This document shows positions 9,265-18,153 of a stretch of 64,000 nt of DNA, piece by piece; the stretch's first letter is position 1; each line of letters opens with the position of its first letter. Made by a program: the position numbers and the translations under genes. The DNA is from Emticicia sp. C21 (lineage in GTDB: Bacteria > Bacteroidota > Bacteroidia > Cytophagales > Spirosomataceae): the NCBI RefSeq assembly GCF_003418935.1, contig NZ_QVMT01000004.1, positions 282 through 64,281 of the forward strand, given 5' to 3'. The notes beneath the pieces are model-generated. The model was not told the DNA's origin and did no database searches. It worked only from the letters and a program-made list of their open reading frames with translations.

Positions 9265-11793
9265 CTAAACAGTTTCTTCTTTATCTTTTTTCTTCCGGAA
9301 GCTAAAAAAAGCTATGGCTGCACCCCACAAAAGTATCGAAGCAATTGAAACATAGCCTCCTTCTTTAACCGTTGGCGGAGCGAATTGCAATTCTACCTCA
9401 TGATTGCCTTTTTCTAATAAAATGCCCATTAATCCGGCATCTACTTTTTCGATAGTCGTTTCTTTCCCATCTACTTTAGCAGACCAACCTTTATCGAAAG
9501 GAATGGCAAAGAATAGAATTTTAGGATTCTCTACCTGTATCTTACCTATAATCTGATTATCTGTGAATGAGGTAACTTGTAAGGTATCTTGTTTAAGTTT
9601 ATCCACCCAGTTTTTCAGTGCAACCAATGAAACGCCTTCCGCCGGAACTGCCGAAGAAGTAATTCTAGAAAGCCCTTTTAGTTTTTGTTCAAAATCTTTA
9701 TTGACATTGACAGCCTGTAAAACAGTTATCTGTCTTTCTAAGGAATCAAGTTTATTGTAATCAGCCTCAGAAATATATTGGTCAAAAGTTATGCCTAAAG
9801 GCAGATTATCTTTCAGTGCAAATACCTTTACATCTCTGAACATTGCCACAGAATCCTGATTAGCTCCTCTCATGGCTGCTGCATCTATACCTTTAGCCAA
9901 GAAATATTTAACATTACAAAGTCGCTGAATCAACGGAGAACCCAGCACTCCATATAACCAACGGCTACTTGTTTCATCATTGATTCGGAGTAATTTTACA
10001 CTCTCCAAAAACTTCACATAGTTCAACTGGTTAAAAGAGTGGTATGAACGCGTACCATAATATCCCTGAATCTTGGCATCATTAGTACTTTGATGGATAG
10101 CTACTCCCGAAGTATAGTTTTTCTCGATTCTATAAAAATTAGGATCTTTTTCTTTCAGATATTTTACAGCTTCTACCGTACCGTCTTTCATGCCTATGCC
10201 TTCCTCATTTAGTTCTTGCTTAGTCAGGGCATCACGTTTTGAGAGCGAGTTTGATGAGAAATAAACTACTTCTATCAATGCTAATATACCTATCAGCGAA
10301 AAGGCAAGCACTTTCAGATTACTTACACGGCTCATGAAAATAAAGCCTGTATAGAGTATCAGAAATATGTTTACCATACTTTTTACACTCTTGCTAACCG
10401 TTTGCCCTTCTGCCACTACTGTATTTACAATTATAAGTAATAAGACACTTGTTGCAGCCAGAGTAATGATATTTGCCTTTCCGCTTTCGTACAGAAAGTT
10501 TAATGCACGCATTGAAAAGAAGAGCAACAGACATACCATCAACAGAGAGAAAGTTCGGTAGTAATCTCCGGTAAATAACCAGAAAGCATATCTTAAATAG
10601 GGGAAAATGATTATCAATAAAGATAGCCCAAGCAATGTTCCATAAACAATCTGCTGTTTACGATTCAATTGGAAGAAGAATTGTGGAGCTAAAAGTAAAC
10701 TCAAAAATCCACAATAGAATACAGGAGCTTCCATATAGTTTTGCCAGCCTGTATAATTCCTTCCATCTCCTAAGAAATCGCTTGAAAACATTCGTAGAAG
10801 AACTGTTGTATACTGTTTCCAATCTCCCAGACTGAATATCGGGCTACTTCTTAAAGTATTGGCATAAGAGTAATCTCCACTGACACGAGGGCTATCAATC
10901 ATTTGCTGTAAATTGCTCCATAGCTGAAACGAGCCGATACCCACACCTACGATTCCTAAAATCAGAAATACAAATAAATGCCTGGCATAATCTAATGTTT
11001 TTATAGAACGATTTTCGGCATAACGAACAGTGATATAAGCAAACAACATGATGCCGTACAGATACAAATCAAAAGGCTGGTGAATGCCTACCAAAGCAAT
11101 AGCGATAGGAAATAAAGCCCATTTGCCTCTTGATAGATATATTTCTACACTATATAAAAGCATAGCAATATGCAGTATTTCTAAAGGGAACTTATCGACT
11201 GTCCAGGTTCCACCAATGGTTACATATCCACAAAAAGTAAATAATAATCCACCTATCAGGGCCGGATAGTTTTTGATTTGCAGAGTTTTCAGATAAAGAA
11301 AAAAGAAAATTCCTGCCAGAAGCATATAAATGAGTTGCATCCATATCATCACAGATGCACTTTCGGTCTTGAAAATCAGAAACAAAACTGCACTGATAGG
11401 GTCGAACCAGAATGGATGTACGTTTTGTCCTAAACCTTGCTCGAAAGACCATTTTGGCATAGTGCCATACTTCTGAATATAGGCTGCATGATGGTAAAAT
11501 TGCGGGTAAATGAGGTTATATGAATCACTCCCGATATCTTTGAACATATAGGCCAGCTTACTCCCTAGATACGACCTATACACCCATCCCAACAAGACAA
11601 TGAGTAATCCGATAAATACAGACAACATCTTAAGTGGAGATAATTTCTCAAGAAATCCTAAATTACCGGATGCAGTAACTGAAATTGAACTCTTAACTGA
11701 TTTATCTACTGGAGTCTCTATTTTATTAACCGAAGGTGTTGGTACATCATTAGCAATAGCGGGCTTAACAATGTTTTTTTTCTTCTTAGACAT
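9265..11793 (-). CDS. YfhO-family polytopic membrane protein
   Basis: The 842-residue protein has a short basic cytoplasmic start (MSKKKKN), about twelve or more hydrophobic helices between residues 50 and 540, a soluble domain of about 250 residues, and a final helix followed by a basic tail (FRKKKDKEE). This architecture, and the FFAIPFDKGWSAKVDG and AGLMGILLEKGNHEVEL strands near the end, are typical of bacterial YfhO proteins. Members are GT-C-like and in Gram-positives help glycosylate lipoteichoic acid; in Bacteroidota the acceptor is not known. The start ending at 11793 avoids an unlikely 28-residue extension. Confidence 0.8.
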   Translation of the reverse strand: MSKKKKNIVKPAIANDVPTPSVNKIETPVDKSVKSSISVTASGNLGFLEKLSPLKMLSVFIGLLIVLLGWVYRSYLGSKLAYMFKDIGSDSYNLIYPQFYHHAAYIQKYGTMPKWSFEQGLGQNVHPFWFDPISAVLFLIFKTESASVMIWMQLIYMLLAGIFFFLYLKTLQIKNYPALIGGLLFTFCGYVTIGGTWTVDKFPLEILHIAMLLYSVEIYLSRGKWALFPIAIALVGIHQPFDLYLYGIMLFAYITVRYAENRSIKTLDYARHLFVFLILGIVGVGIGSFQLWSNLQQMIDSPRVSGDYSYANTLRSSPIFSLGDWKQYTTVLLRMFSSDFLGDGRNYTGWQNYMEAPVFYCGFLSLLLAPQFFFQLNRKQQIVYGTLLGLSLLIIIFPYLRYAFWLFTGDYYRTFSLLMVCLLLFFSMRALNFLYESGKANIITLAATSVLLLIIVNTVVAEGQTVSKSVKSMVNIFLILYTGFIFMSRVSNLKVLAFSLIGILALIEVVYFSSNSLSKRDALTKQELNEEGIGMKDGTVEAVKYLKEKDPNFYRIEKNYTSGVAIHQSTNDAKIQGYYGTRSYHSFNQLNYVKFLESVKLLRINDETSSRWLYGVLGSPLIQRLCNVKYFLAKGIDAAAMRGANQDSVAMFRDVKVFALKDNLPLGITFDQYISEADYNKLDSLERQITVLQAVNVNKDFEQKLKGLSRITSSAVPAEGVSLVALKNWVDKLKQDTLQVTSFTDNQIIGKIQVENPKILFFAIPFDKGWSAKVDGKETTIEKVDAGLMGILLEKGNHEVELQFAPPTVKEGGYVSIASILLWGAAIAFFSFRKKKDKEETV

Positions 11794-11825
11794 ATAAGAG
11801 GAGCGTATAATTAGGTTTACTTCTA

Positions 11826-11833
11826 CAAAAATA
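11826..11833 (-). promoter_or_regulatory. Possible -7 element (TATTTTTG) for the YfhO gene
   Basis: On the minus strand the bases read TATTTTTG, a full match to the Bacteroidota -7 consensus TAnnTTTG, 33 bp upstream of the chosen start. No good TTG was found about 19 bases further upstream, so this is only a weak call. Confidence 0.3.
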
Positions 11834-11947
11834 GCAAAAGCCTTGCCTAATTTACCAGAATCTAAAAAAAATCGCATCCATGATAATAAATCTTAATATT
11901 GAAAAAGTTGTGTGGAAGGCTTATGATAATTATTGGCTCTTTGTATT

Positions 11948-12613
11948 TTATTTTATCTTCAAATTATACCCCAACTGTATATAAAAAGGTAGTATTGGCT
12001 CAGTTTTGAAATCCTGAGTAACAATTTTTCCTGCTTTGAGGGTTAAATCATGGCTTCGCCAACTAAAACCTGATTGCAAACCATAATAAAAATTTCCTCC
12101 GGTAGCAGGTTCATACCAGCCATCTTTAGTAGCAAAGTTCTCTTTCATTAAGTCCGGGTGTTTGAAGTGCGTTACAATAGCTTTATCAAAACCTGCCTCA
12201 CCTGCCAAAAACCATTTAGGTTTATAGTAGCCGATAATGCCTGATAAGTCGCTTCCGAAATTATTGAGCCTCGCATAATTGTTTTGAAATCTTCTGAAAA
12301 CACCTTGCACTTTGGTGCTGAATTGCAAATCTCCTACCCTAATCCATCTGATTTGTCCCCCTATTTTGGTTTTAAAATCATCACCTATGTTTTTACCTGA
12401 TGGTAAAGAGTTCTCCGCTACTAGTATAACAGGCAACTTTGCTTTTAATTGGTAGCCGTAAGCAATACCTAATGTGATGCCATAATCTAAACCAATATTA
12501 ATACTGGTAATATGTCTTTGTTCTTTTTGCAAACTTGCCCAGTTAAGGGTTTGAGCATGGCTGAAACTGATAGTTATAAAGCAGAAAACGATAATCAATT
12601 TTAAGGTATTCAT
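11948..12613 (-). CDS. Outer-membrane beta-barrel-like protein, function unknown
   Basis: I do not recognise a named family. The 221-residue product has a signal peptide (MNTLKLIIVFCFITISFSHAQ) and then alternating aromatic and polar strands (SINIGLDYGITLGIAYGY, GGQIRWIRVGDLQFSTKVQG, FYIQLGYNLKIK at the very end), the pattern of a small outer-membrane barrel with an aromatic/aliphatic final strand. Its start codon lies one base after the stop of the upstream hydrolase gene, so translation is probably coupled and the two proteins may work together. Confidence 0.7.
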   Translation of the reverse strand: MNTLKLIIVFCFITISFSHAQTLNWASLQKEQRHITSINIGLDYGITLGIAYGYQLKAKLPVILVAENSLPSGKNIGDDFKTKIGGQIRWIRVGDLQFSTKVQGVFRRFQNNYARLNNFGSDLSGIIGYYKPKWFLAGEAGFDKAIVTHFKHPDLMKENFATKDGWYEPATGGNFYYGLQSGFSWRSHDLTLKAGKIVTQDFKTEPILPFYIQLGYNLKIK

Positions 12614-12614
12614 A

Positions 12615-13607
12615 TTAAAGTGTGTTTAAGTAGTTTAATGCAATAGGATAAAAATTAGTCCAACCTGTCGGGAAGCTCAGCATATCATGCCCGGCACCGT
12701 TTATTTTTTCTAATTGTACATTCGGATAGGCTGAGGATACTTTCTGAGCATGAACTAAGCCATAGGATTTATTCCGTTCGCTATAGATGAAAAGTACTTT
12801 ATTGGTATATGATTTTAGATTAGTAGTCCAGTCTGGTTTTTCTTTGTCTCCGACTTCAAATAAGGCTTCCTGAATTACCGCCCCGCTTCGCCAGAATGGT
12901 AACGGGCCATCATTGCCTAGAGAGCTTTCCTCCGATTCATCCGCCGAAGCCATTAATGTAAATTTATAATCTAGAATGGCTTGTTCATTCTGCTTACCTG
13001 TAATAAACTGGTCTAGATAAGTAGCATCATTGAGGGTTTCGGAAGTAAATCTGAAACTGCGCGAATGACCTACATAATCAAGCACGTCCTGCCAGATAAA
13101 ACCACCCGGTTCAGCCAATATGGCGCCGTTAATACTTTTGGGATAGGCATTGATGTAGGCAGTTGCCAGCATCGCCCCCCATGAATGCCCTAATAAAAAT
13201 ACCTTTTGTGTAGATGAAGTTTTGTAATGGGTAATTACTGCACTCAAATCATCCAACATAATCTGGATAGAGTAAATACTTTTCGGGTGTCTTTGTGATA
13301 AGCCTGAACCTCTCTGGTCATAGAAGACAACATAATAGCCCTTGTCAGCAAATGCTTTACAATTCAGCAAATAACGATAATCACTACCCGGCCCACCATG
13401 TAAAATGACAAGCATAGTATTGGCAGGATTGCCAAAAGCTTCTGCGTGAAGCTGGGTTTCATTGACTTTGATAGAAGGAAGAGACACATCTTGTTCTACC
13501 GTTTTCGGTACTAAGTTGCCATCATCATTGATAGAGATTTCTTTTTCGCAACTGAAGATAAAGAATGTCAGGAGCGTTGCTGAGATAATACTGAATGTTC
13601 GACTCAT
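12615..13607 (-). CDS. Alpha/beta-hydrolase lipoprotein, proline-iminopeptidase-like
   Basis: The 330-residue protein begins with a lipoprotein signal ending in FIFSC (Cys20), so it should be membrane anchored outside the cytoplasm. It then carries LHGGPGSDYRYL (HGGPG, the oxyanion signature of prolyl iminopeptidases, at 70-74), YDQRGSGLS at 96-104 and the nucleophile elbow GHSWGA with Ser142; GAGHDM near the end supplies the histidine. The usual acid strand reads FIYSERN, so the acid may be Glu rather than Asp. It is the first gene of a two-gene unit with the barrel-like protein. Peptidase activity is probable but not certain. Confidence 0.8.
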   Translation of the reverse strand: MSRTFSIISATLLTFFIFSCEKEISINDDGNLVPKTVEQDVSLPSIKVNETQLHAEAFGNPANTMLVILHGGPGSDYRYLLNCKAFADKGYYVVFYDQRGSGLSQRHPKSIYSIQIMLDDLSAVITHYKTSSTQKVFLLGHSWGAMLATAYINAYPKSINGAILAEPGGFIWQDVLDYVGHSRSFRFTSETLNDATYLDQFITGKQNEQAILDYKFTLMASADESEESSLGNDGPLPFWRSGAVIQEALFEVGDKEKPDWTTNLKSYTNKVLFIYSERNKSYGLVHAQKVSSAYPNVQLEKINGAGHDMLSFPTGWTNFYPIALNYLNTL

Positions 13608-13703
13608 ATTTTTGCTTTAAGTTTTCAGCAAAATTGAACCGTTTAAAGATGCCAGTCGCCCCAATATGTAAGGTGGCACTCACTTACTTTTAAATTTATG
13701 CAG

Positions 13704-14810
13704 CTACTTAAAGGAAGTTTGTGCCAGGTATTCTTTTGGTGAAATGCCCGTAGATTTCTTGAAAGTCCGGTTGAAAGTAGTCTTTGAATTGAAGCCACAA
13801 TCAAACGCTAAGGAGAGCAAAGTATATTTCTGGCTATCAGGTATTAAAGCAATTTTCTTAAACTCTTCAATCCGTAATTCGTTAATATAATCATAAAAGT
13901 GTTTTTGCTCGAAAGAATTAATTACCTGTGATAAAGTATTCTGATGGATGTCTAGTCTTTCTGCTAAATCACCTAAACCTAACTCGGGATTTTTAAAAAG
14001 TTTTTCGGTCTTCATTAAGTTATTCAAGCTTGCATGAATCTTTGCGGCATCTTCTTCCTTTAAAGTTGATTTCTGATATTTTACTTTCTCCTGAGCTACA
14101 TTTATAACAGAACTAGCATTGAACTGGACTGTTGAATAAGATAAATTATAATTGCTGAATACATTTCCCTGTCTAATACCTAAATATCCCAAAAGGGTTA
14201 CATACACTGTTACCAAGGCAAAAGTGAGTGTATCATTACCCAAAATAACTACTGCCCAAATAGCACCAATACCATAGATTAAATACAATATCCATTTCAT
14301 ATTCACTTTTTCAGTTAATGAAAAATGGTTTTTAATGCTTTTCTTGTGTCGATTCAATTGACGCCAGCTAAGTATCAGATAGATAATTCCTAATAAAACA
14401 ATGGAAATGAAAATAGTTGCAGTCTGTACCTCGAAACCTAAGCCATTCTGCTGATAAACTAATATTTTTTGTTCGGACGAAAGTAATAAAAAGGGGATTA
14501 AAGATCCATAAGCTAAAAGGGCAGGAAGAAAATGGGGAAATGACTTAACAGATTGTTGAGTCGGATAAATTAATGCTCTTATATACAAATACAAAAAAGG
14601 TCCATGTAGCAATGGCATCGGGATTTCAAGGCCTAATAAAAAAGAATAATGAACATATTGGCCGCTAAAGTGTAGATAGAATAATTGCAGGTGTATTCCA
14701 ATAAGACATAGCCAGGTTGCCAGAATTCTATCGCCTTTTGATTTATCCTTTTTACTTATAAGCAGAATTGCCAAAAAGAATGTAATGATGATTCCACTAA
14801 GATAAAACAT
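13704..14810 (-). CDS. Membrane-anchored AraC-family transcriptional regulator
   Basis: The 368-residue protein has about seven hydrophobic helices in its first 215 residues and an AraC/XylS-type DNA-binding domain at the C-terminus (about 265-365): LAERLDIHQNTLSQVINSF is the first helix-turn-helix and LLSLAFDCGFNSKTTFNRTFKK the second, ending in STGISPKEYL. Membrane-bound AraC regulators of this form are common in Bacteroidota and sense unknown signals. It lies 96 bp upstream of the hydrolase/barrel pair on the same strand, which are possible targets. A 9-bp dyad sits immediately before its start codon. Confidence 0.85.
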   Translation of the reverse strand: MFYLSGIIITFFLAILLISKKDKSKGDRILATWLCLIGIHLQLFYLHFSGQYVHYSFLLGLEIPMPLLHGPFLYLYIRALIYPTQQSVKSFPHFLPALLAYGSLIPFLLLSSEQKILVYQQNGLGFEVQTATIFISIVLLGIIYLILSWRQLNRHKKSIKNHFSLTEKVNMKWILYLIYGIGAIWAVVILGNDTLTFALVTVYVTLLGYLGIRQGNVFSNYNLSYSTVQFNASSVINVAQEKVKYQKSTLKEEDAAKIHASLNNLMKTEKLFKNPELGLGDLAERLDIHQNTLSQVINSFEQKHFYDYINELRIEEFKKIALIPDSQKYTLLSLAFDCGFNSKTTFNRTFKKSTGISPKEYLAQTSFK

Positions 14811-14813
14811 AGA

Positions 14814-14841
14814 TTGTGTTGTTTTCTTGTAGACAACACAA
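14814..14841. promoter_or_regulatory. Dyad immediately upstream of the AraC-type gene
   Basis: The arms TTGTGTTGT (14814-14822) and ACAACACAA (14833-14841) are perfect inverted repeats separated by ten bases. They start four bases from the regulator's start codon, a position expected for an autoregulatory operator or a leader hairpin. No experimental support. Confidence 0.4.
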
Positions 14842-14891
14842 ACAGGCTACTCCCCTATCAGCTATTTCATCTTTTTTAGCTTATAAAAACA

Positions 14892-14919
14892 AAAAGCACT
14901 TCCTTGCGGAAGTGCTTTT
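14892..14919 (-). terminator. Intrinsic terminator of the tRNA-tuf operon
   Basis: GCACTTCC at 14896-14903 pairs with GGAAGTGC at 14908-14915 around a TTGC loop, and on the minus strand the stem is followed by a U run. It lies 23 bp past the tuf stop codon. Confidence 0.85.
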
Positions 14920-14941
14920 CTATATGCTGTCTTAATTAAAA

Positions 14942-16129
14942 TTAAGCAAGGATTTCAGTTACCTGACCAGCACCTACGGTACGTCCACCTTCACGAATCG
15001 CGAAACGAAGACCTTTATCCATAGCGATGGCGTTGATTAATTTCACTTCGATAGTGATGTTATCACCAGGCATAACCATTTCAACACCTGCTGGAAGAGT
15101 GATCTCACCAGTTACGTCAGTTGTACGGAAATAGAATTGAGGGCGGTATTTGTTAAAGAATGGAGTGTGACGACCACCTTCTTCTTTGCTCAATACGTAA
15201 ACCTCTGCTTTGAAGTGAGCATGTGGTTTAACTGAACCTGGTTTACAGATAACCATACCACGTTTGATATCAGTTTTCTCAATACCACGTAACAATAAAC
15301 CTACGTTATCACCAGCTTCACCACGGTCAAGGATTTTGCGGAACATTTCAACACCAGTTACAACTGATTTCAAACCTTCAGCACCCATACCTAAGATTTC
15401 AACTGGCTCACCTGAGTTGATGATACCCGTTTCGATACGACCTGTTGCTACAGTACCACGACCTGTGATAGAGAACACGTCTTCAACTGGCATCAAGAAT
15501 GGTTTGTCAGTTGCACGAGCTGGAAGTGGAATAAATGAATCTACTGCATCCATCAATTGTTCGATAGTTGCAACCCATTTCGCTTCTCCGTTCAATCCAC
15601 CAAGAGCTGAACCTTGAATTACAGGAATGTTATCGCCATCATATTTGTAGAATGATAACAAGTCACGGATTTCCATTTCAACAAGTTCTAATAACTCCGG
15701 ATCATCAACCATATCCACTTTATTCATGAATACAACTAATTGAGGTACACCTACCTGACGAGCCAAAAGGATGTGCTCGCGGGTTTGTGGCATAGGACCA
15801 TCAGTTGCAGCTACCACAAGGATAGCACCATCCATCTGAGCAGCACCAGTTACCATGTTCTTCACGTAGTCAGCGTGACCAGGACAGTCAACGTGAGCAT
15901 AGTGACGATTTACTGTTTGGTATTCTACGTGCGCAGTATTGATAGTGATACCACGTTCTTTTTCTTCTGGAGCGTTATCGATTGATGAGAAATCTCTTTT
16001 ATCTGCTAATCCTTTCTCTGAAAGTACTTTAGTGATAGCAGCTGTCAAAGTTGTCTTACCGTGGTCAACGTGACCAATAGTACCAATGTTTACGTGAGGT
16101 TTACTACGGTCAAAATTCTCTTTTGCCAT
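14942..16129 (-). CDS. tuf: Elongation factor Tu
   Basis: The 395-residue protein is EF-Tu, the GTPase that brings aminoacyl-tRNA to the ribosome. The P-loop GHVDHGKTT is at 19-27, DCPGH at 81-85 and NKVD at 136-139; domains 2 and 3 follow with the expected [11 protein letters not shown] and [15 protein letters not shown] blocks. The full length is as usual for the family. It is the last gene of a transcription unit that starts with tRNA-Tyr, tRNA-Gly and tRNA-Thr, the classic bacterial arrangement, and it is followed by a strong terminator. Confidence 0.99.
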   Translation of the reverse strand: MAKENFDRSKPHVNIGTIGHVDHGKTTLTAAITKVLSEKGLADKRDFSSIDNAPEEKERGITINTAHVEYQTVNRHYAHVDCPGHADYVKNMVTGAAQMDGAILVVAATDGPMPQTREHILLARQVGVPQLVVFMNKVDMVDDPELLELVEMEIRDLLSFYKYDGDNIPVIQGSALGGLNGEAKWVATIEQLMDAVDSFIPLPARATDKPFLMPVEDVFSITGRGTVATGRIETGIINSGEPVEILGMGAEGLKSVVTGVEMFRKILDRGEAGDNVGLLLRGIEKTDIKRGMVICKPGSVKPHAHFKAEVYVLSKEEGGRHTPFFNKYRPQFYFRTTDVTGEITLPAGVEMVMPGDNITIEVKLINAIAMDKGLRFAIREGGRTVGAGQVTEILA

Positions 16130-16262
16130 GATTATTGAAGTCTAAATATTAGATTTATTACAAAATTATTAATTATTCACTTTGATGAGCCTTCCTGCAG
16201 AACTGTTGATTGAACTTGTCAAGTTTCCTGGTTACGAAAGAAAACTCCTAAATTTAATTTAC

Positions 16263-16322
16263 TAGTCAGAATCAGATAATTACAAGCAACCCTTTACAAC
16301 ATATCTTATTCTGATTCTACTA
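16263..16322 (-). promoter_or_regulatory. Long imperfect inverted repeat in the tuf leader
   Basis: Two arms of 17 bases (16263-16279 and 16306-16322) share the perfect core AGAATCAG/CTGATTCT and pair nearly throughout, with small bulges. They lie in the roughly 250-bp spacer between tRNA-Thr and tuf, and would form a hairpin in the operon transcript. It could be a processing or regulatory site. Nothing else was recognised in the spacer. Confidence 0.4.
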
Positions 16323-16381
16323 AACTAAGAAAACAATTCATCTCTGATTGCTTTCTTAATAAATGCTCGATACAAAGCTAG

Positions 16382-16453
<72 letters not shown>

Positions 16454-16460
16454 ATTTTTC

Positions 16461-16534
16461 TGAGCGGGAGACAGTTCTCGAATCGGTAACGACCGAACCG
16501 CCACCACCTATATCTTGAAATGCCTATCGCTTTC
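16461..16534 (-). pseudogene. Degenerate tRNA-Gly unit 1 with inserted hairpin
   Basis: This 74-bp unit resembles the 3' two-thirds of the neighbouring tRNA-Gly (anticodon arm, T arm, acceptor 3' strand) but lacks the 5' acceptor and D arm. About 18 extra bases containing the small palindrome TCGGT-CGTT-ACCGA are inserted at the T arm. The anticodon stem no longer pairs and the T stem is damaged (AACTGT instead of ACCCGT), so it cannot be a working tRNA. It is transcribed within the tRNA operon. Confidence 0.75.
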
Positions 16535-16609
16535 TGAGCGGGAGACGGGTCTCGAATCGGTAACGACCGAACCGCCGCCACCTCTAACTTGAAACGCCTA
16601 TCGCTTTTC
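16535..16609 (-). pseudogene. Degenerate tRNA-Gly unit 2 with inserted hairpin
   Basis: This second unit repeats unit 1 at a 74-75 bp period and abuts the intact tRNA-Gly. It keeps the acceptor 3' strand and the ACCCGTCTCCCGC stretch unchanged, carries the same inserted TCGGT/ACCGA hairpin, and also lacks the 5' acceptor and D arm. The insert is identical in both units although the anticodon region has diverged, so insertion preceded the duplication. Confidence 0.75.
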
Positions 16610-16611
16610 TG

Positions 16612-16684
16612 AGCGGGAGACGGGTCTCGAACCCGCCACCTATAGCTTGGAAGGCTATCGCTCTACCAAATGAGCTACTCCCGC
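16612..16684 (-). tRNA. tRNA-Gly (anticodon TCC)
   Basis: A 73-base intact cloverleaf on the minus strand: acceptor GCGGGAG with CTCCCGC, D arm GCTC/GAGC, anticodon stem ATAGC/GCTAT with loop CTTCCAA (anticodon TCC), and T loop TTCGAGA between GCGGG and CCCGT. It is the parent of the two degenerate units downstream. Confidence 0.96.
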
Positions 16685-16754
16685 TAATGATTCATTAAAC
16701 CGAAAATTTGTAATCACTAAATCACAAATTAACTAAATCACTAAATTTAATGAG

Positions 16755-16837
16755 TGGGGGCGGATGGATTCGAACCACCGTAAGCGTAAGCTAGCAGATT
16801 TACAGTCTGCCCCATTTGGCCACTCTGGTACACCCCC
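16755..16837 (-). tRNA. tRNA-Tyr (anticodon GTA)
   Basis: An 83-base type II tRNA on the minus strand: acceptor GGGGGTG with CGCCCCC, anticodon stem CAGA/TCTG with loop CTGTAAA (anticodon GTA), a long variable arm, and T loop TTCGAAT. It is the first gene of the operon. Confidence 0.96.
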
Positions 16838-16898
16838 AATTATTTCCCTATCTCATTCTGAACTCTTATCAAAGAACGTTACGTTCCGAATGGGAGTG

Positions 16899-16928
16899 CA
16901 AAATTAAGTTCTTTTTTTTAATTGTCAA
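16899..16928 (-). promoter_or_regulatory. Bacteroidota-type promoter of the tRNA-tuf operon
   Basis: On the minus strand TTG (16928-16926) is followed after exactly 19 bases by TAATTTTG (16906-16899), a full match to the Bacteroidota sigma-A consensus TTG-N19-TAnnTTTG. Transcription would begin near 16892, about 55 bases before tRNA-Tyr. Confidence 0.8.
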
Positions 16929-16996
16929 ATATTCGGTCAGAAAAAAAATAATTTCTTTTTCACTTTTTTTCTTGCCCCCTGATTTACACATAAAAA

Positions 16997-17022
16997 ATTG
17001 GCAAAAACCGTAGTTTTCGCCA
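16997..17022 (-). terminator. Probable terminator of the sigma-factor operon
   Basis: TGGCAAAAAC and GTTTTCGCCA (16999-17022, one mismatch, loop CGTA) form a stem just past the stop of the outer-membrane protein gene; the minus-strand RNA continues into a U run. It lies 22 bp after that stop. Confidence 0.65.
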
Positions 17023-17043
17023 CTTTTCATAATATTATTATTT

Positions 17044-18096
17044 TTACAATCTTATCCCGATAGTCCAGGCTTGTAGACCAGCCACATTTTTCTGACCTGA
17101 TTTGAATAAATCTCCCATATCGTATCTACCGAAAAATGTAATCCCTCTTCTCTTGCCTATTTCAGCTGTAAGACCATAACGAAAATCATTCAGACCATAA
17201 TTATCTCTGTCGATTTCCTTTTTACTACTATCACTATACTTTAATTTGCGATAAGTCCCTATTCTATAGCCAATATATCCACCCAGGCCGATTTTTAGTT
17301 TAGCTTCTTCAAAACCGAAGTTCAGCATAACCGGCAGGTTCAGACTGGTTTCAACTAATTTGGTTTTATTGAGGTCTTTATTTGCAACCAGAAACTCTAC
17401 CTGCTCATTGGTATGTTCTATATAGTTATTATCCTCAAACATGAAGTTATTCCACGATATTTCCGGCCCATAGGTTAAAGCCAGGTCCATCTGTTTACCA
17501 TTTACCAGAGTAGCATTTCGTTGGAATGATAATGCAATGAAACGAGAACCCCAGGTTTGTAACGATGGCACGGTAGATGGACCATTAGCCCAGTTATTCA
17601 ATCCCAGATAGAAGCCGAAGTCGGTACGAGAGAAGAATCGGCTATTACCGCTCTTTTTCTTTGGTTTCTCATATTTCCTATCGTTGTCGTTATTATCATC
17701 ATCGTCATCATTTCTATCCGAGCGACTCCAATGGTCATTATTTCCGTTGCGTAGTGTATCTCTCCTACTCAGTTGGTCTCTGGCATCTCTTGCTACAATC
17801 TTAATGTTTCTGCCGTCACTTGCCACCAGAAGAATGGTATCCTGCTTCGCTCCATCCTGCCCTATCAGAACCAATGCCTTTTTGCGTTCTGATGAATCTA
17901 CGCCCATTGTCTTCAATACATTCTCTAAATTCAGATTACGCGGTAATTCAAAATCTTTTTTACTCGAGGTATAAACCGTTACACGCTTCTTTACGCCCCT
18001 GTCTGTAAATTCTACAATAGTGGTATCTTGTTTATAAGATGCCTTTACCGAAATTCCTCCCAACAGTAACAAGAGGATAAGTCCTAGTCTTTTCAT
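17044..18096 (-). CDS. Outer-membrane beta-barrel-like protein of the sigma-factor operon
   Basis: I do not recognise a named family. The 350-residue protein has a signal peptide (MKRLGLILLLLLGGISVKA), a 120-residue soluble part, a very charged Asp/Asn/Arg/Lys-rich linker near residues 115-150 (RNDDDDDNNDNDRKYEKPKKK), and a C-terminal domain of amphipathic strands such as FGFYLGLNNWANG, LGGYIGYRIGTYRKLKYS and a final AWTIGIRL, as in PorT- or OmpW-like barrels. It is the last gene of a three-gene unit behind an ECF sigma factor and an anti-sigma-like protein, so it is a likely target or effector of that sigma factor. Confidence 0.7.
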   Translation of the reverse strand: MKRLGLILLLLLGGISVKASYKQDTTIVEFTDRGVKKRVTVYTSSKKDFELPRNLNLENVLKTMGVDSSERKKALVLIGQDGAKQDTILLVASDGRNIKIVARDARDQLSRRDTLRNGNNDHWSRSDRNDDDDDNNDNDRKYEKPKKKSGNSRFFSRTDFGFYLGLNNWANGPSTVPSLQTWGSRFIALSFQRNATLVNGKQMDLALTYGPEISWNNFMFEDNNYIEHTNEQVEFLVANKDLNKTKLVETSLNLPVMLNFGFEEAKLKIGLGGYIGYRIGTYRKLKYSDSSKKEIDRDNYGLNDFRYGLTAEIGKRRGITFFGRYDMGDLFKSGQKNVAGLQAWTIGIRL

Positions 18097-18153
18097 TGAA
18101 TTATTGCCTGTTAATTTTTCTATTAAATTTCCCGTACTAAACGGTATATATAA

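Noticed and set aside
15264-15617. Open frame of 117 codons antisense to tuf
   Set aside because: It is a shadow of the strongly biased codon use of tuf and has no start signal or recognisable domain.
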